From: Microbacterium paraoxydans
GTDB lineage: Bacteria > Actinomycetota > Actinomycetes > Actinomycetales > Microbacteriaceae
NCBI RefSeq assembly: GCF_018224615.1
Contig: NZ_JAGTUK010000003.1
Coordinates: forward strand, 186,001 to 250,000
Length of the DNA stretch: 64,000 bases
Direction: 5' to 3'
Below, piece after piece: positions 19,522 through 26,786 of this stretch. The notes under the pieces were generated by a model, which was not told the DNA's origin, did no database searches, and was given only the letters and a program-made list of their open reading frames with translations. How positions within the stretch are numbered: position 1 is the first letter of the stretch; each line of letters opens with the position of its first letter. The position numbers and the translations under genes are program-made.

Positions 19522-20421
19522 ATGACATCCACACCCGACGTCTCGCCGGAGTTCGCCGCCGCCACGAGCGACCACCAGTGGGTCGAGATCAACGGCAACC
19601 ATCTGGCCGTCGAGGTGCTCGGACCGGAGGACGCCCCGGTCATCATCACCCACCACGGCGCTCCGGGCCTCGGCTCGCGCGCAGAACCGCGGGCCAGCTT
19701 CGGTCGCCTCGCCGACGAGTACCGGGTGGTGGTGTTCGACGCGCGCGGCAGCGGCCAGAGCGATGGGAACGGCACCTACAGCCACGAGCAGTGGGCGGCG
19801 GACATCGACGGGCTGCGCGAGTGGATCGGTGCCGAACGCATCGTCATGGCGGGCGGCTCGTACGGGGGCTTCATGACCATGGAGTACGCGCTGCGGTACC
19901 CCGACCGCGTCGCCGCCCTGGTGCTGCGCGACACGTCGGCGGACAACTCCAACGCCCACCTCGCGCGTGAGAACGCCCTCGCCTCGGACCGCGTCGACAT
20001 CGACATGGAGAAGTTCGACCGCATCGACCTCGGTCAGGTGCGCGACGACGAAGACCTCAAGGACTGCTGGCGCGAGATCCTGCCGCTGTACGACTTCGTG
20101 TACGACCCCGAGGCGGTCGAGCGGAAGGTGCAGGCCACGCCGTACCGTTATCGCGCGCACAACTACGCGTTCTCGGTGAACCTGCCCGACTACGACCTCA
20201 AGCCGCGGCTGCCGGAGATCGCCGTCCCGACACTCATCACCGTGGGACGGACGGACTGGATCACGCCAGTATCGTGTAGCCAGACGATCGCCGATCTCAT
20301 CCCCGACGCGGAGATGGTGGTGTTCGAGAAGTCGGGGCACTCCCCGCAGATCGAGGAGGCAGAGGCATGGACCACAGCCGTGCGCACCTTCCTGCACCGG
20401 GTGTACCCGCCGACCCGATGA
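19522..20421 (+). CDS. Alpha/beta hydrolase, proline iminopeptidase-like (S33)
   Basis: Serine hydrolase of 299 residues, likely releasing N-terminal residues, often proline, from imported peptides. The oxyanion segment HHGAPG is followed by the nucleophile elbow GGSYGG (Ser113), Asp245 in VGRTDWITP and His273 in KSGHSPQIEE, a full catalytic triad. AAAAGAGGATCC upstream supports the ATG. The stop overlaps the start of the regulator gene. Its place in a peptide-uptake operon favours a peptidase role, but the sequence alone cannot exclude another ester or amide substrate. Confidence 0.85.
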   Translation: MTSTPDVSPEFAAATSDHQWVEINGNHLAVEVLGPEDAPVIITHHGAPGLGSRAEPRASFGRLADEYRVVVFDARGSGQSDGNGTYSHEQWAADIDGLREWIGAERIVMAGGSYGGFMTMEYALRYPDRVAALVLRDTSADNSNAHLARENALASDRVDIDMEKFDRIDLGQVRDDEDLKDCWREILPLYDFVYDPEAVERKVQATPYRYRAHNYAFSVNLPDYDLKPRLPEIAVPTLITVGRTDWITPVSCSQTIADLIPDAEMVVFEKSGHSPQIEEAEAWTTAVRTFLHRVYPPTR

Positions 20422-21446
20422 CGAGTGTTCCGCTGACGAGAGAAGTGAGCGATCTCGACCGGAGGATCGTCGTCGCACTTCAGCAGGACGGACGGGCGAG
20501 CTGGACCTCGATCGCCGAGTTCGCCGGCGCATCCGTCTCCACGGTCACGCGGCGCGGGCAGCAGCTGCTCGCGGAGGGCGTGGTGAGCGTGGGGATCGTG
20601 CCGACCCTGGGCAGTGAGGGCCACGTGGAGACCTTCTTCGTGCGCATCAACTGCACGCCGGGGTCGCAGCTGAGCGTCGCGCAGGCGCTGATCGGCTCCC
20701 CGTACGTGCGGTTCGTGACCCTGGTGACGGGCAAGTTCGACGTGTTCGCGGAGGTCGTGATCCCGGGCGACTCGGCGACCTACGCCCACGTGCTCACCGA
20801 CCTGCAGGCCATCCCCGGGGTGGAGCGCTGGCGCAGCGACCTCGTGGTGCACACCTACAAGGTGAGCTTCGACTGGGGCCGGCAGCTGTACGACTCCCAC
20901 GCGGAGGCCGCGAGCGACCCGAAGTCGTACATGCCGGCGCCGAACACATGCGACCCCTCGCACTTCGACGACGCCGATCGCGCGATCGTCGCGGAGCTGC
21001 GCTACAACGGACGGGCATCGTTCCAGTCCATCGCCGATGCGCTCGACATGAACGAGAGCAGCGTGCGGCGCCGGTATGAGCGGATGCGCAGCGCCGGATG
21101 CCTCACGACCGTGACGATGGTGCCTGCCTCGGCGCTCGGCATGAGCGCGGAGACACTGCTGATGCTGCGGGTGGAGCCGTCGCGCATCGCCTCGGTCGCG
21201 CAGACGCTCGCGCAGCACGTGTCGGTGCGGTTCCTCGCGGCGGCGCTCGAGGAGAATTCGCTGTACTGCGAGATCATCCTGCCCAGCACCGAGACCCTGC
21301 ACGACTTCCTCACCGGGACCATCGCGCACCTCAAGGGCGTGCGGGGGTGGAACGCCGCGATGGAGCTCGTGTTCATGAAGCGCGGGTTCATCGAGACGCC
21401 GTGGTGGAGGGCGCAGGTGGCCTCGGCGGGCGGGCTCGACACCTAG
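20418..21446 (+). CDS. Tandem Lrp/AsnC family transcriptional regulator
   Basis: A double-length Lrp-type protein of 342 residues. The first unit (about 1-165) has the HTH in LDRRIVVALQQDGRASWTSI onward and a RAM-type sensing domain. The second (about 175-335) repeats the plan with ADRAIVAELRYNGRASFQSI and ESSVRRRYERMRSAGCL. Single Lrp proteins are about 150 residues and dimerise, so this is a covalent pseudo-dimer. It is the last gene of the peptide cluster, overlapping the hydrolase by four bases, and probably regulates it through the palindrome at 13454-13473. Its ligand is likely an amino acid; that is inference. Confidence 0.9.
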   Translation: MTSVPLTREVSDLDRRIVVALQQDGRASWTSIAEFAGASVSTVTRRGQQLLAEGVVSVGIVPTLGSEGHVETFFVRINCTPGSQLSVAQALIGSPYVRFVTLVTGKFDVFAEVVIPGDSATYAHVLTDLQAIPGVERWRSDLVVHTYKVSFDWGRQLYDSHAEAASDPKSYMPAPNTCDPSHFDDADRAIVAELRYNGRASFQSIADALDMNESSVRRRYERMRSAGCLTTVTMVPASALGMSAETLLMLRVEPSRIASVAQTLAQHVSVRFLAAALEENSLYCEIILPSTETLHDFLTGTIAHLKGVRGWNAAMELVFMKRGFIETPWWRAQVASAGGLDT

Positions 21447-21502
21447 TCCTGCACTCCCGCGCGATTGTGTCAAGGGTCTTCCCCGGGCACCGGAGGTGGC
21501 TC

Positions 21503-21521
21503 ACTCTCTTTCCAAGAGAGT
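21503..21521 (+). repeat. Perfect hairpin just upstream of a ribosome-binding site
   Basis: ACTCTCTT at 21503-21510 and AAGAGAGT at 21514-21521 form an 8-bp stem with a TCC loop. GGAGGG, the ribosome-binding site of the next gene, starts at 21525. It may end the upstream transcript or shape translation of the gene at 21538. Confidence 0.5.
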
Positions 21522-21537
21522 CCTGGAGGGCCTACCG

Positions 21538-21822
21538 ATGTCTGACATCCCCGATCCCCGTTTCGTGCTCCACCGCATCACACCGTCCGAGTGGGTGATC
21601 AACGACCTGCGCTATCCCCAGAACGACCCGCGCCACGTCGTCGCCTGCGTCTACGAGCTCGCCGACACCGAAGTCGAGGTGACGTGGCTGCGCGACCTCC
21701 CGCTCGCGATCCGCTACGGCACCGCGTTCGAGGTGCTGGAGGAGGTCGAGCGGATGCAGGGGGCGAGCCGGGCCACGCGCCCGATCGCGATCCCGCACCG
21801 CCCACCGCTGTTGGCGACGTGA
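21538..21822 (+). CDS. Small conserved protein of unknown function
   Basis: A 94-residue soluble protein, not recognised. It begins MSDIPDPRFVLHRITPSEWV and has a beta-rich middle (HVVACVYELADTEVEVTWL) followed by one helix ending in EEVERM. No catalytic motif or membrane segment is seen. The ATG has GGAGGG seven bases upstream; an in-frame upstream ATG is not supported. It is followed by a strong terminator and stands alone. Confidence 0.75.
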   Translation: MSDIPDPRFVLHRITPSEWVINDLRYPQNDPRHVVACVYELADTEVEVTWLRDLPLAIRYGTAFEVLEEVERMQGASRATRPIAIPHRPPLLAT

Positions 21823-21835
21823 GCGTCGCGGCGAT

Positions 21836-21877
21836 GAGAGAAGGGCACCACCTCCCGTGAGGCGGTGCCCTTCTCTC
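21836..21877. terminator. Strong bidirectional terminator
   Basis: GAGAGAAGGGCACC at 21836-21849 pairs with GGTGCCCTTCTCTC at 21864-21877. An inner CCTC/GAGG stem with a CCGT loop continues it. It lies between convergent genes. Confidence 0.85.
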
Positions 21878-21886
21878 GTTCCGTCG

Positions 21887-22060
21887 TCAGGCGTCGTCGG
21901 CTGCGGTGGCGGCGCGGTCGGCCTCCGCGCTGTCGATCTGGGCGTCGTCGGCGTCTTCGTCGAGCACGCGTTCGCCGTCGACCTCGCGTGTGGGCACGTC
22001 CTCGTCGTCCTTCCCGGCGAACGGGGGGACGGGCGGGATCGGGGGAGTCGGGTTGGACAT
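21887..22060 (-). CDS. 57-residue acidic protein
   Basis: Unrecognised small protein. It starts MSNPTPPIPPVPPFAGKDDE, a Pro-rich head, and continues with an acidic chain rich in Asp, Glu and Ala to the end (DRAATAADDA). It looks unstructured. AAAGGAT eight bases before the ATG is a good ribosome-binding site, third codon positions are strongly G/C, and a shared terminator follows the stop, which together support a real gene. It has no membrane segment or cysteine. Confidence 0.65.
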   Translation of the reverse strand: MSNPTPPIPPVPPFAGKDDEDVPTREVDGERVLDEDADDAQIDSAEADRAATAADDA

Positions 22061-22174
22061 CGGAGCATCCTTTCGTCGTCGGATGCGCTCCTGTCTACGA
22101 CGCGCCGGGGCGCGTGACGAGACCGTTGACGCTCGCCGCCTGCGCCGCTAGCCCGGGAGGTGCGGAAACGAAGA

Positions 22175-22198
22175 AATCCCGCGATCTCTCGCGGGATT
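22175..22198 (-). terminator. Intrinsic terminator of tRNA-Ala
   Basis: AATCCCGCGA and TCGCGGGATT form a 10-bp stem around a 4-base loop. On the minus strand a T-rich tail (TTTCTT) follows, five bases beyond the tRNA 3' end. Confidence 0.85.
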
Positions 22199-22203
22199 CT
22201 CGG

Positions 22204-22276
22204 TGGACCTGAGGGGACTCGAACCCCTGACCCCCTGCATGCCATGCAGGTGCGCTACCAGCTGCGCCACAGGCCC
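22204..22276 (-). tRNA. tRNA-Ala (anticodon GGC)
   Basis: Folds as a standard 73-base cloverleaf on the minus strand. The acceptor stem is GGGCCTG with CAGGTCC, including the G3-U70 pair that marks tRNA-Ala. The anticodon stem CCTGC/GCAGG encloses loop ATGGCAT (anticodon GGC), and the T loop is GTTCGAGTC. The 3' end reads A-CC-G in the genome, so CCA is not fully encoded and must be added. It reads GCC and GCU alanine codons. Confidence 0.97.
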
Positions 22277-22386
22277 AGAAGCCGCTCCTGACCTACCGGA
22301 GCAACTCGAACAGCGTACTACACGAGTCCGTGCCGACACCAATCGGCGCCCGCACCCCGGGCGCGTCGAGGCGCGGCGGAGACGGA

Positions 22387-22405
22387 CCCGCGGAACAACC
22401 GCGGG
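22387..22405. repeat. Inverted repeat CCCGCGG-N5-CCGCGGG
   Basis: A perfect 7-bp repeat (22387-22393 and 22399-22405) 21 bases before the flavoprotein GTG start. A second small hairpin (CGGCG/CGCCG, 22411-22426) abuts the start. It is either an operator for this gene or a terminator. The rest of 22277-22426 shows nothing. Confidence 0.4.
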
Positions 22406-22426
22406 ACGGGCGGCGTTGTTCTCGCC

Positions 22427-23497
22427 GTGAGCGTTCTCGACAGTCTGGTGATCGGTGCTGGTCAGGCCGGCCTGTCATCGTCGTTCCACCTCTCGCGGCT
22501 CGGGATCTCCCACGTCGTGCTCGACGCCGACGAGCGCCCCGGCGGCGCGTGGCAGCACCGCTGGGATGCGCTCACGATGCGCGACGTGCACGGGGTGGCC
22601 GAGCTGCCCGGCGACACCCCTCCCGCACGGGACGGCCGCCGTGCCAACGAGGCCGTTCCCGAGTACTTCGCCGCCTACGAGCGCGAGCACGATCTGCCCG
22701 TCGTGCGCCCCGTGCACGTGCGCCGCGTGGACGACCGCGACGGGCTGCTCGTGGTGCAGGCGCCGGAGGGGGAGTGGACCACTCGCACCCTGGTGAACGC
22801 CACGGGCACCTGGACGCACCCGTTCGTGCCGCACTTCCCGGGCATGGAGACCTTCCTCGGCGAGCAGTTGCACACGGTCGACTATCCCGGGCCCGAGCAC
22901 TTCCGCGGAAAGCGGGTGCTCGTGGTGGGCGGTGGCGCCTCCGCGGTGCAGTTCCTCGGCGCTCTCGCCCCGATCACCGACACGCTGTGGGTCACGCGGC
23001 GACCGCCCGTGTGGCGCACCGACGACTTCACCCCGGAGGCCGGTGCCGCCGCGGTGGCCCTGGTCGAGCAGCGGGTCGCGGCCGGCCTGGCGCCGCAGAG
23101 CGTGGTGAGCGTCACCGGGCTCATGCTGCGTCCGCAGGAGCGCGAGGCCGAACGCCTCGGCGCCTATGCCGACCGGCGCCCGCTGTTCGCGCGCATTGAG
23201 CCGGACGGCGTGCGGTGGGCAGACGGCTCGTTCGAGCGCGTCGACGTGATCCTGTGGGCGACCGGGTTCCGCCCGGCGATCGGACACCTCGCGCCGCTGC
23301 ACCTGCGCAGCGCGGCGGGCGGCATCCGCCTCGACCGCAACGGTCGCGGCACGACCGCGGTGGCCGACCCCCGCGTGCAGCTCGTCGGGTACGGCCCATC
23401 GGCGAGCACGATCGGCGCGAACCGTGCCGGACGCTCGGCGGCGAAGGGCGTGCAGCGCGCGCTGGCCGGTGCACCGGTCGCGACTGCCACGGGCTGA
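22427..23497 (+). CDS. FAD-dependent flavoprotein monooxygenase/oxidoreductase (CzcO-like)
   Basis: 356 residues with two Rossmann dinucleotide sites. The first is VIGAGQAG near the N-terminus for FAD; the second is VVGGGASA at about residue 166 for NAD(P)H. ATGFRPA near residue 277 is the late FAD-contact motif of the group-B monooxygenase and thioredoxin-reductase-like families. The closest type known to me is the CzcO/Trk-linked flavoprotein group. The substrate cannot be read from the sequence. The GTG start lacks a clear ribosome-binding site. It stands alone downstream of the divergent tRNA gene. Confidence 0.85.
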   Translation: MSVLDSLVIGAGQAGLSSSFHLSRLGISHVVLDADERPGGAWQHRWDALTMRDVHGVAELPGDTPPARDGRRANEAVPEYFAAYEREHDLPVVRPVHVRRVDDRDGLLVVQAPEGEWTTRTLVNATGTWTHPFVPHFPGMETFLGEQLHTVDYPGPEHFRGKRVLVVGGGASAVQFLGALAPITDTLWVTRRPPVWRTDDFTPEAGAAAVALVEQRVAAGLAPQSVVSVTGLMLRPQEREAERLGAYADRRPLFARIEPDGVRWADGSFERVDVILWATGFRPAIGHLAPLHLRSAAGGIRLDRNGRGTTAVADPRVQLVGYGPSASTIGANRAGRSAAKGVQRALAGAPVATATG

Positions 23498-23532
23498 GGG
23501 CGCGTCCGTCGGAGCGGGGTTCGGCTTCTCGA

Positions 23533-23538
23533 TACGCT
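23533..23538 (+). promoter_or_regulatory. -10 element TACGCT for leaderless mRNA of the next gene
   Basis: TACGCT, then seven bases, then the ATG at 23546, with no Shine-Dalgarno sequence. Confidence 0.45.
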
Positions 23539-23545
23539 GAAGACC

Positions 23546-24337
23546 ATGCTGCGCATCATCTTCACGGTCGTCTGGCTCCTGCTCACGGCATGGCTGGCGA
23601 TCTGGGTGGGCGAGGGGCTGTTCGGCGTCGACCAGAGGCACTCGATCCTGCCGTTCGCGGGCGAGGACACGCTCGGCGGTCCCATCCTGATCGGGGTCGC
23701 GTGGGGCCTGCTCCTCACGTTCGGCGGCACGATGTCGGGCTTCGGACGGCGCAGGAAGATCCGCGGCGAGGCGAAGATCGGAGTCGGGACCATCGTGGAG
23801 CTGTCCCGCACGGGCGTGACGATCAACGACGTGCCGCAGTACGACCTGTTCCTGCGCGTGAGCCCCGACGAGGGCGACGACTTCATCGGGCAGCTGCGGA
23901 TGCTGATCGACCCCGCCGACTCCGCGGGGCTGCAGGTCGGGCAGCCGGTGCCCGTGCGGTACAGCACGACCGACCACGACACGGTCGACCTCGCCGACCT
24001 CAGCGACCCGTCCGTGCGGGAAGCGATGCTGCAGTGGCGCATCGACCGCGGTCTGATCGACCCCGCGCAGGTGCGGGCGCGCACCACGGGCATGCAGGTC
24101 CCGGCCTCGGTGCTCGAGGTGCGTCCGACCGGCCGACGCCGTGAGGGGCAGAGCGAGCTGGCGTTGAAGGTGCTGGTGGCACCGGACGGCGCCGCGACCT
24201 GGGAGGCCGACACCACCGTCTTCGTGTATCCCCAGGCGGTGTCGCGGCTGCAGGTGGGCGCGCCGATCTGGGCGTACTACCGGCGGGAGGATCCGCACAC
24301 CGTCGCGGTCACGATCGAGAAGGAGGCGACGCGATGA
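23546..24337 (+). CDS. Membrane protein of unknown function (DUF3592-like)
   Basis: 263 residues. Two N-terminal transmembrane helices (about 3-22 and 44-63) precede a soluble, beta-rich domain with the segments GVGTIVELSRTGVTINDVP and QVGQPVPVRYSTTD. These resemble the beta-barrel part of DUF3592-type membrane proteins. The second half repeats a similar fold (ASVLEVRPTGRR and LQVGAPIWAYY). It overlaps the next gene, also DUF3592-like, by four bases, so the two probably work together. No enzymatic motif is visible. Confidence 0.65.
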   Translation: MLRIIFTVVWLLLTAWLAIWVGEGLFGVDQRHSILPFAGEDTLGGPILIGVAWGLLLTFGGTMSGFGRRRKIRGEAKIGVGTIVELSRTGVTINDVPQYDLFLRVSPDEGDDFIGQLRMLIDPADSAGLQVGQPVPVRYSTTDHDTVDLADLSDPSVREAMLQWRIDRGLIDPAQVRARTTGMQVPASVLEVRPTGRRREGQSELALKVLVAPDGAATWEADTTVFVYPQAVSRLQVGAPIWAYYRREDPHTVAVTIEKEATR

Positions 24338-24861
24338 ACCCGCTCGACACGCTCATGTGGCTCGTGAACTTCCCGGCGGCGCACGGCTACGCGATGGTGT
24401 TCATCGCCGGGTTCTCGATCCTCGGACTGTTCGCCGCGTCCGCCAGGGGCGCCGCGCCGGGCAGCGCGCTTCGGGCGATCCGCGAGCGGGAGGGACTGCT
24501 GCCGCTCGACGCGCGCCCGCGGGCCAGGATCGGCGGAACCGTCGTGCGGATCGTGTTCCGCGTGCTGGCCTTCGTGATGCTCGGATCGCTCGTGATCGGC
24601 ATCCTGAGCCTGACCGGGGTGCCCGTCACCCGCGCGTACATCTACGACAACGGACGGCCGACGACCGCCACGCTCGACGGGGACTGGGTGACGTTCACGA
24701 CGGCGGAGGGCGTGGAGTACACGCTGGAGAGCAACTTCTTCACCCCGGCGGTGTACCCCGATCGCGACGCGTACCTCCCGAGCGACGCCCCCGTGGTGGT
24801 GCGCTATCTGCCCGATCACCCGCAGGCGTTCGTGATCGACAGCACGCAGACCCCGCGTTGA
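24334..24861 (+). CDS. Membrane protein, DUF3592-like
   Basis: 175 residues with two transmembrane helices (about 18-36 and 74-95) and a C-terminal beta-rich domain containing GVEYTLESNFFTP and DAPVVVRYLPDHPQAFVID. A VRYLP-type strand late in the domain is typical of DUF3592. The start overlaps the preceding stop (ATGA), so the genes form a two-gene operon. The function is unknown. Confidence 0.7.
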   Translation: MNPLDTLMWLVNFPAAHGYAMVFIAGFSILGLFAASARGAAPGSALRAIREREGLLPLDARPRARIGGTVVRIVFRVLAFVMLGSLVIGILSLTGVPVTRAYIYDNGRPTTATLDGDWVTFTTAEGVEYTLESNFFTPAVYPDRDAYLPSDAPVVVRYLPDHPQAFVIDSTQTPR

Positions 24862-24877
24862 GGTCGGACCCGGCGCG

Positions 24878-24883
24878 TAGGCT
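24878..24883 (+). promoter_or_regulatory. -10 element TAGGCT for leaderless mRNA of the NAD(P)-binding protein
   Basis: TAGGCT, six bases, then the ATG at 24890. Confidence 0.55.
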
Positions 24884-24889
24884 GGGGTC

Positions 24890-25546
24890 ATGTCGCGCGT
24901 CCTCGTCTTCGGCGGCCACGGCCGCATCGCCCTCCTGCTCGCCCCGCTGCTCGTCGCCCGCGGCGACGAGGTCACGAGCGTGATCCGCAACCCCGACCAC
25001 GTGGCCGAGGTGGAGGCCACGGGAGCCCGCGCGCTGGTGGCCGACGTCGAGCAGCTCGACGTCGCCGCCATCGCCGACATCGTCCGCGGGCACGACGCCG
25101 TGGTCTGGTCGGCCGGTGCGGGCGGCGGCAACCCCGAGCGCACCTATGCGGTCGACCGCGACGCCGCGGAGCGCTCGATGGACGCGGCCGAGCAGGCCGG
25201 GGTCGATCGCTACGTGATGGTGTCGTGGCTCGGCTCCACCGCCGAGCACGGCGTCCCCGAGAGCGACCCGTTCTTCCCTTACGCCGACGCGAAGTGGGCG
25301 GCCGACGAGCACCTGCGGGCGTCGAGTCTCGCCGGGACGATCCTCGGACCGGGCACGCTCACGTTCGACGAGCCGACCGGACGCATCCGGATCGACCCGG
25401 AAGGCCGGGGCGAGGTGTCGCGGGCCGATGTCGCCGCGGTCATCGTCGAGGCGCTGCAGAACCCGGCCACGGTCGGCCGCACGATCCGCTTCGGCAACGG
25501 CGATGCGGCATCCTCGCTCCCGATCGCCGAGGCCCTCGCGGGCTGA
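24890..25546 (+). CDS. NAD(P)-binding SDR-like protein (atypical, YwnB/NmrA type)
   Basis: 218 residues with a Rossmann fold and glycine loop GGHGRIA at about 8-14, a short variant of the extended/atypical SDR site. VIRNPDH after the second strand favours NADP, and YADAKWAAD supplies a Tyr-X3-Lys pair. These proteins are often annotated as NAD(P)H-binding or sugar-nucleotide epimerase-like; no substrate is evident. The ATG is preceded by a leaderless-type -10. Confidence 0.82.
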   Translation: MSRVLVFGGHGRIALLLAPLLVARGDEVTSVIRNPDHVAEVEATGARALVADVEQLDVAAIADIVRGHDAVVWSAGAGGGNPERTYAVDRDAAERSMDAAEQAGVDRYVMVSWLGSTAEHGVPESDPFFPYADAKWAADEHLRASSLAGTILGPGTLTFDEPTGRIRIDPEGRGEVSRADVAAVIVEALQNPATVGRTIRFGNGDAASSLPIAEALAG

Positions 25547-25565
25547 GCGGGGCGGCGGTGTCGAC

Positions 25566-26783
25566 GTGCGGATGAGGCACCGCGCCGTGCGGGCCGCGGG
25601 GGTGCTCGCGACCGCCGTCGTCCTCGCGCTGTGTGCTGCCCCCTCGGCGGCGCCTTCGCGCGGAGGCGGGGTCTCGGGTGCCGCGGACCCGGCCGGTGCC
25701 GACGGGGTGCAGGTGGCCGCCGCGGACGAGCTGCGTGAGGCCGCCGCGGCGCGTGTCGCGGACATGCCCGTCGCGCAGCAGGCGGCCTCGGTCGTGATGG
25801 GCCACATCGGCGGGACGGATCCTGCGGCGGTGAACGCCTACATGCAGGGCGGCTTCGGCGGTTTCATCCTGATGGGCGCCAACATCCCGGAGAGCGATGC
25901 CGAGCTGCGCGCGCTCACGGCCGCGCTCACGGTGGACCCGGCGCTGCCGCCGCTGATCGCGGTGGACCAGGAGGGCGGCGGGGTGTCTCGCCTGAACGGC
26001 GACGGGTTCCCGGCCGGGCGTGCCCTCGCGTCGCAGCCGGTCGCCGAGACCGCGGCCGCCTTCGCCGCCCGTGGCGCGCTGGTCGCCCGTGCGGGCATCA
26101 CGGTCAACTTCGGCACGGTGGCCGACGTCACTGCCGACGCGGGCTCGTTCATCGCGAGCCGGACGCTCGGCGCCGACCCGGCGGCCGCCGCCGAGCGTGT
26201 GGCCGCCGCGACCACGGCGCAGGAGCCGTTCATCGCCTCGACGCTGAAGCATTTCCCCGGACACGGCGCCGCCCCCGGCGACTCCCACCGCGGGATCCCC
26301 TCCACCGGCATGACGCGGGAGGAGTGGCGTGCCACCGAGGCGGTTCCCTTCGCGGCCGGCATCGACGCCGGGGCGTCGCTGCTGATGTACGGACATCTCG
26401 CCTATACGGCCGTCGACGCCCTGCCCGCATCGCTCTCGCCGACGTGGCACGAGATCGCCAGGACCGACCTTGGCTTCGACGGCGTCTCGGTGACGGACGA
26501 CCTGGGCATGCTCCTGTCCTCCGGCGACCCGGCCTACGCCGACCCGGTCGCGAACGCCGTGGCCGCCGTCGCCGCCGGGAACGACCTCGTGCTCATGGTC
26601 GCGGGGTCGGACGCGCAGACCGCGGGGCGGATGGCCGCCGGGATCGCCGCAGCCGTCGAGGCGGGCACGCTGCCGGCCGAGCGCCTCGCCGATGCCGCCA
26701 CGCGGGTGCTGGCCCTGCGGATGCAGCTCGCCGGGGCGACCGCGACCTGGAGCGTCTGCGACTCCTGCACCCCGGTCGGCTGA
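25566..26783 (+). CDS. Secreted glycoside hydrolase family 3 (beta-N-acetylhexosaminidase-like)
   Basis: 405 residues. A signal peptide (MRHRAVRAAG then a hydrophobic stretch ending AAPSAAPS) leads to a GH3 catalytic domain. KHFPGHG at about 228-234 followed by DSH is the NagZ signature that supplies the catalytic His/Asp dyad, and SVTDDLGM carries the nucleophile Asp. It probably releases N-acetylglucosamine from muropeptides or chitin fragments outside the membrane. The domain ends without the GH3 C-terminal domain, as in NagZ. The start is uncertain: GTG 25566 or ATG 25572, neither with a clear ribosome-binding site. Confidence 0.88.
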   Translation: MRMRHRAVRAAGVLATAVVLALCAAPSAAPSRGGGVSGAADPAGADGVQVAAADELREAAAARVADMPVAQQAASVVMGHIGGTDPAAVNAYMQGGFGGFILMGANIPESDAELRALTAALTVDPALPPLIAVDQEGGGVSRLNGDGFPAGRALASQPVAETAAAFAARGALVARAGITVNFGTVADVTADAGSFIASRTLGADPAAAAERVAAATTAQEPFIASTLKHFPGHGAAPGDSHRGIPSTGMTREEWRATEAVPFAAGIDAGASLLMYGHLAYTAVDALPASLSPTWHEIARTDLGFDGVSVTDDLGMLLSSGDPAYADPVANAVAAVAAGNDLVLMVAGSDAQTAGRMAAGIAAAVEAGTLPAERLADAATRVLALRMQLAGATATWSVCDSCTPVG

Positions 26784-26786
26784 GGC

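Noticed and set aside
22475..24298. 607-codon minus-strand open frame opposite the flavoprotein and membrane gene
   Set aside because: Low-complexity Arg-rich translation; the plus-strand genes have clear Rossmann motifs and promoters.
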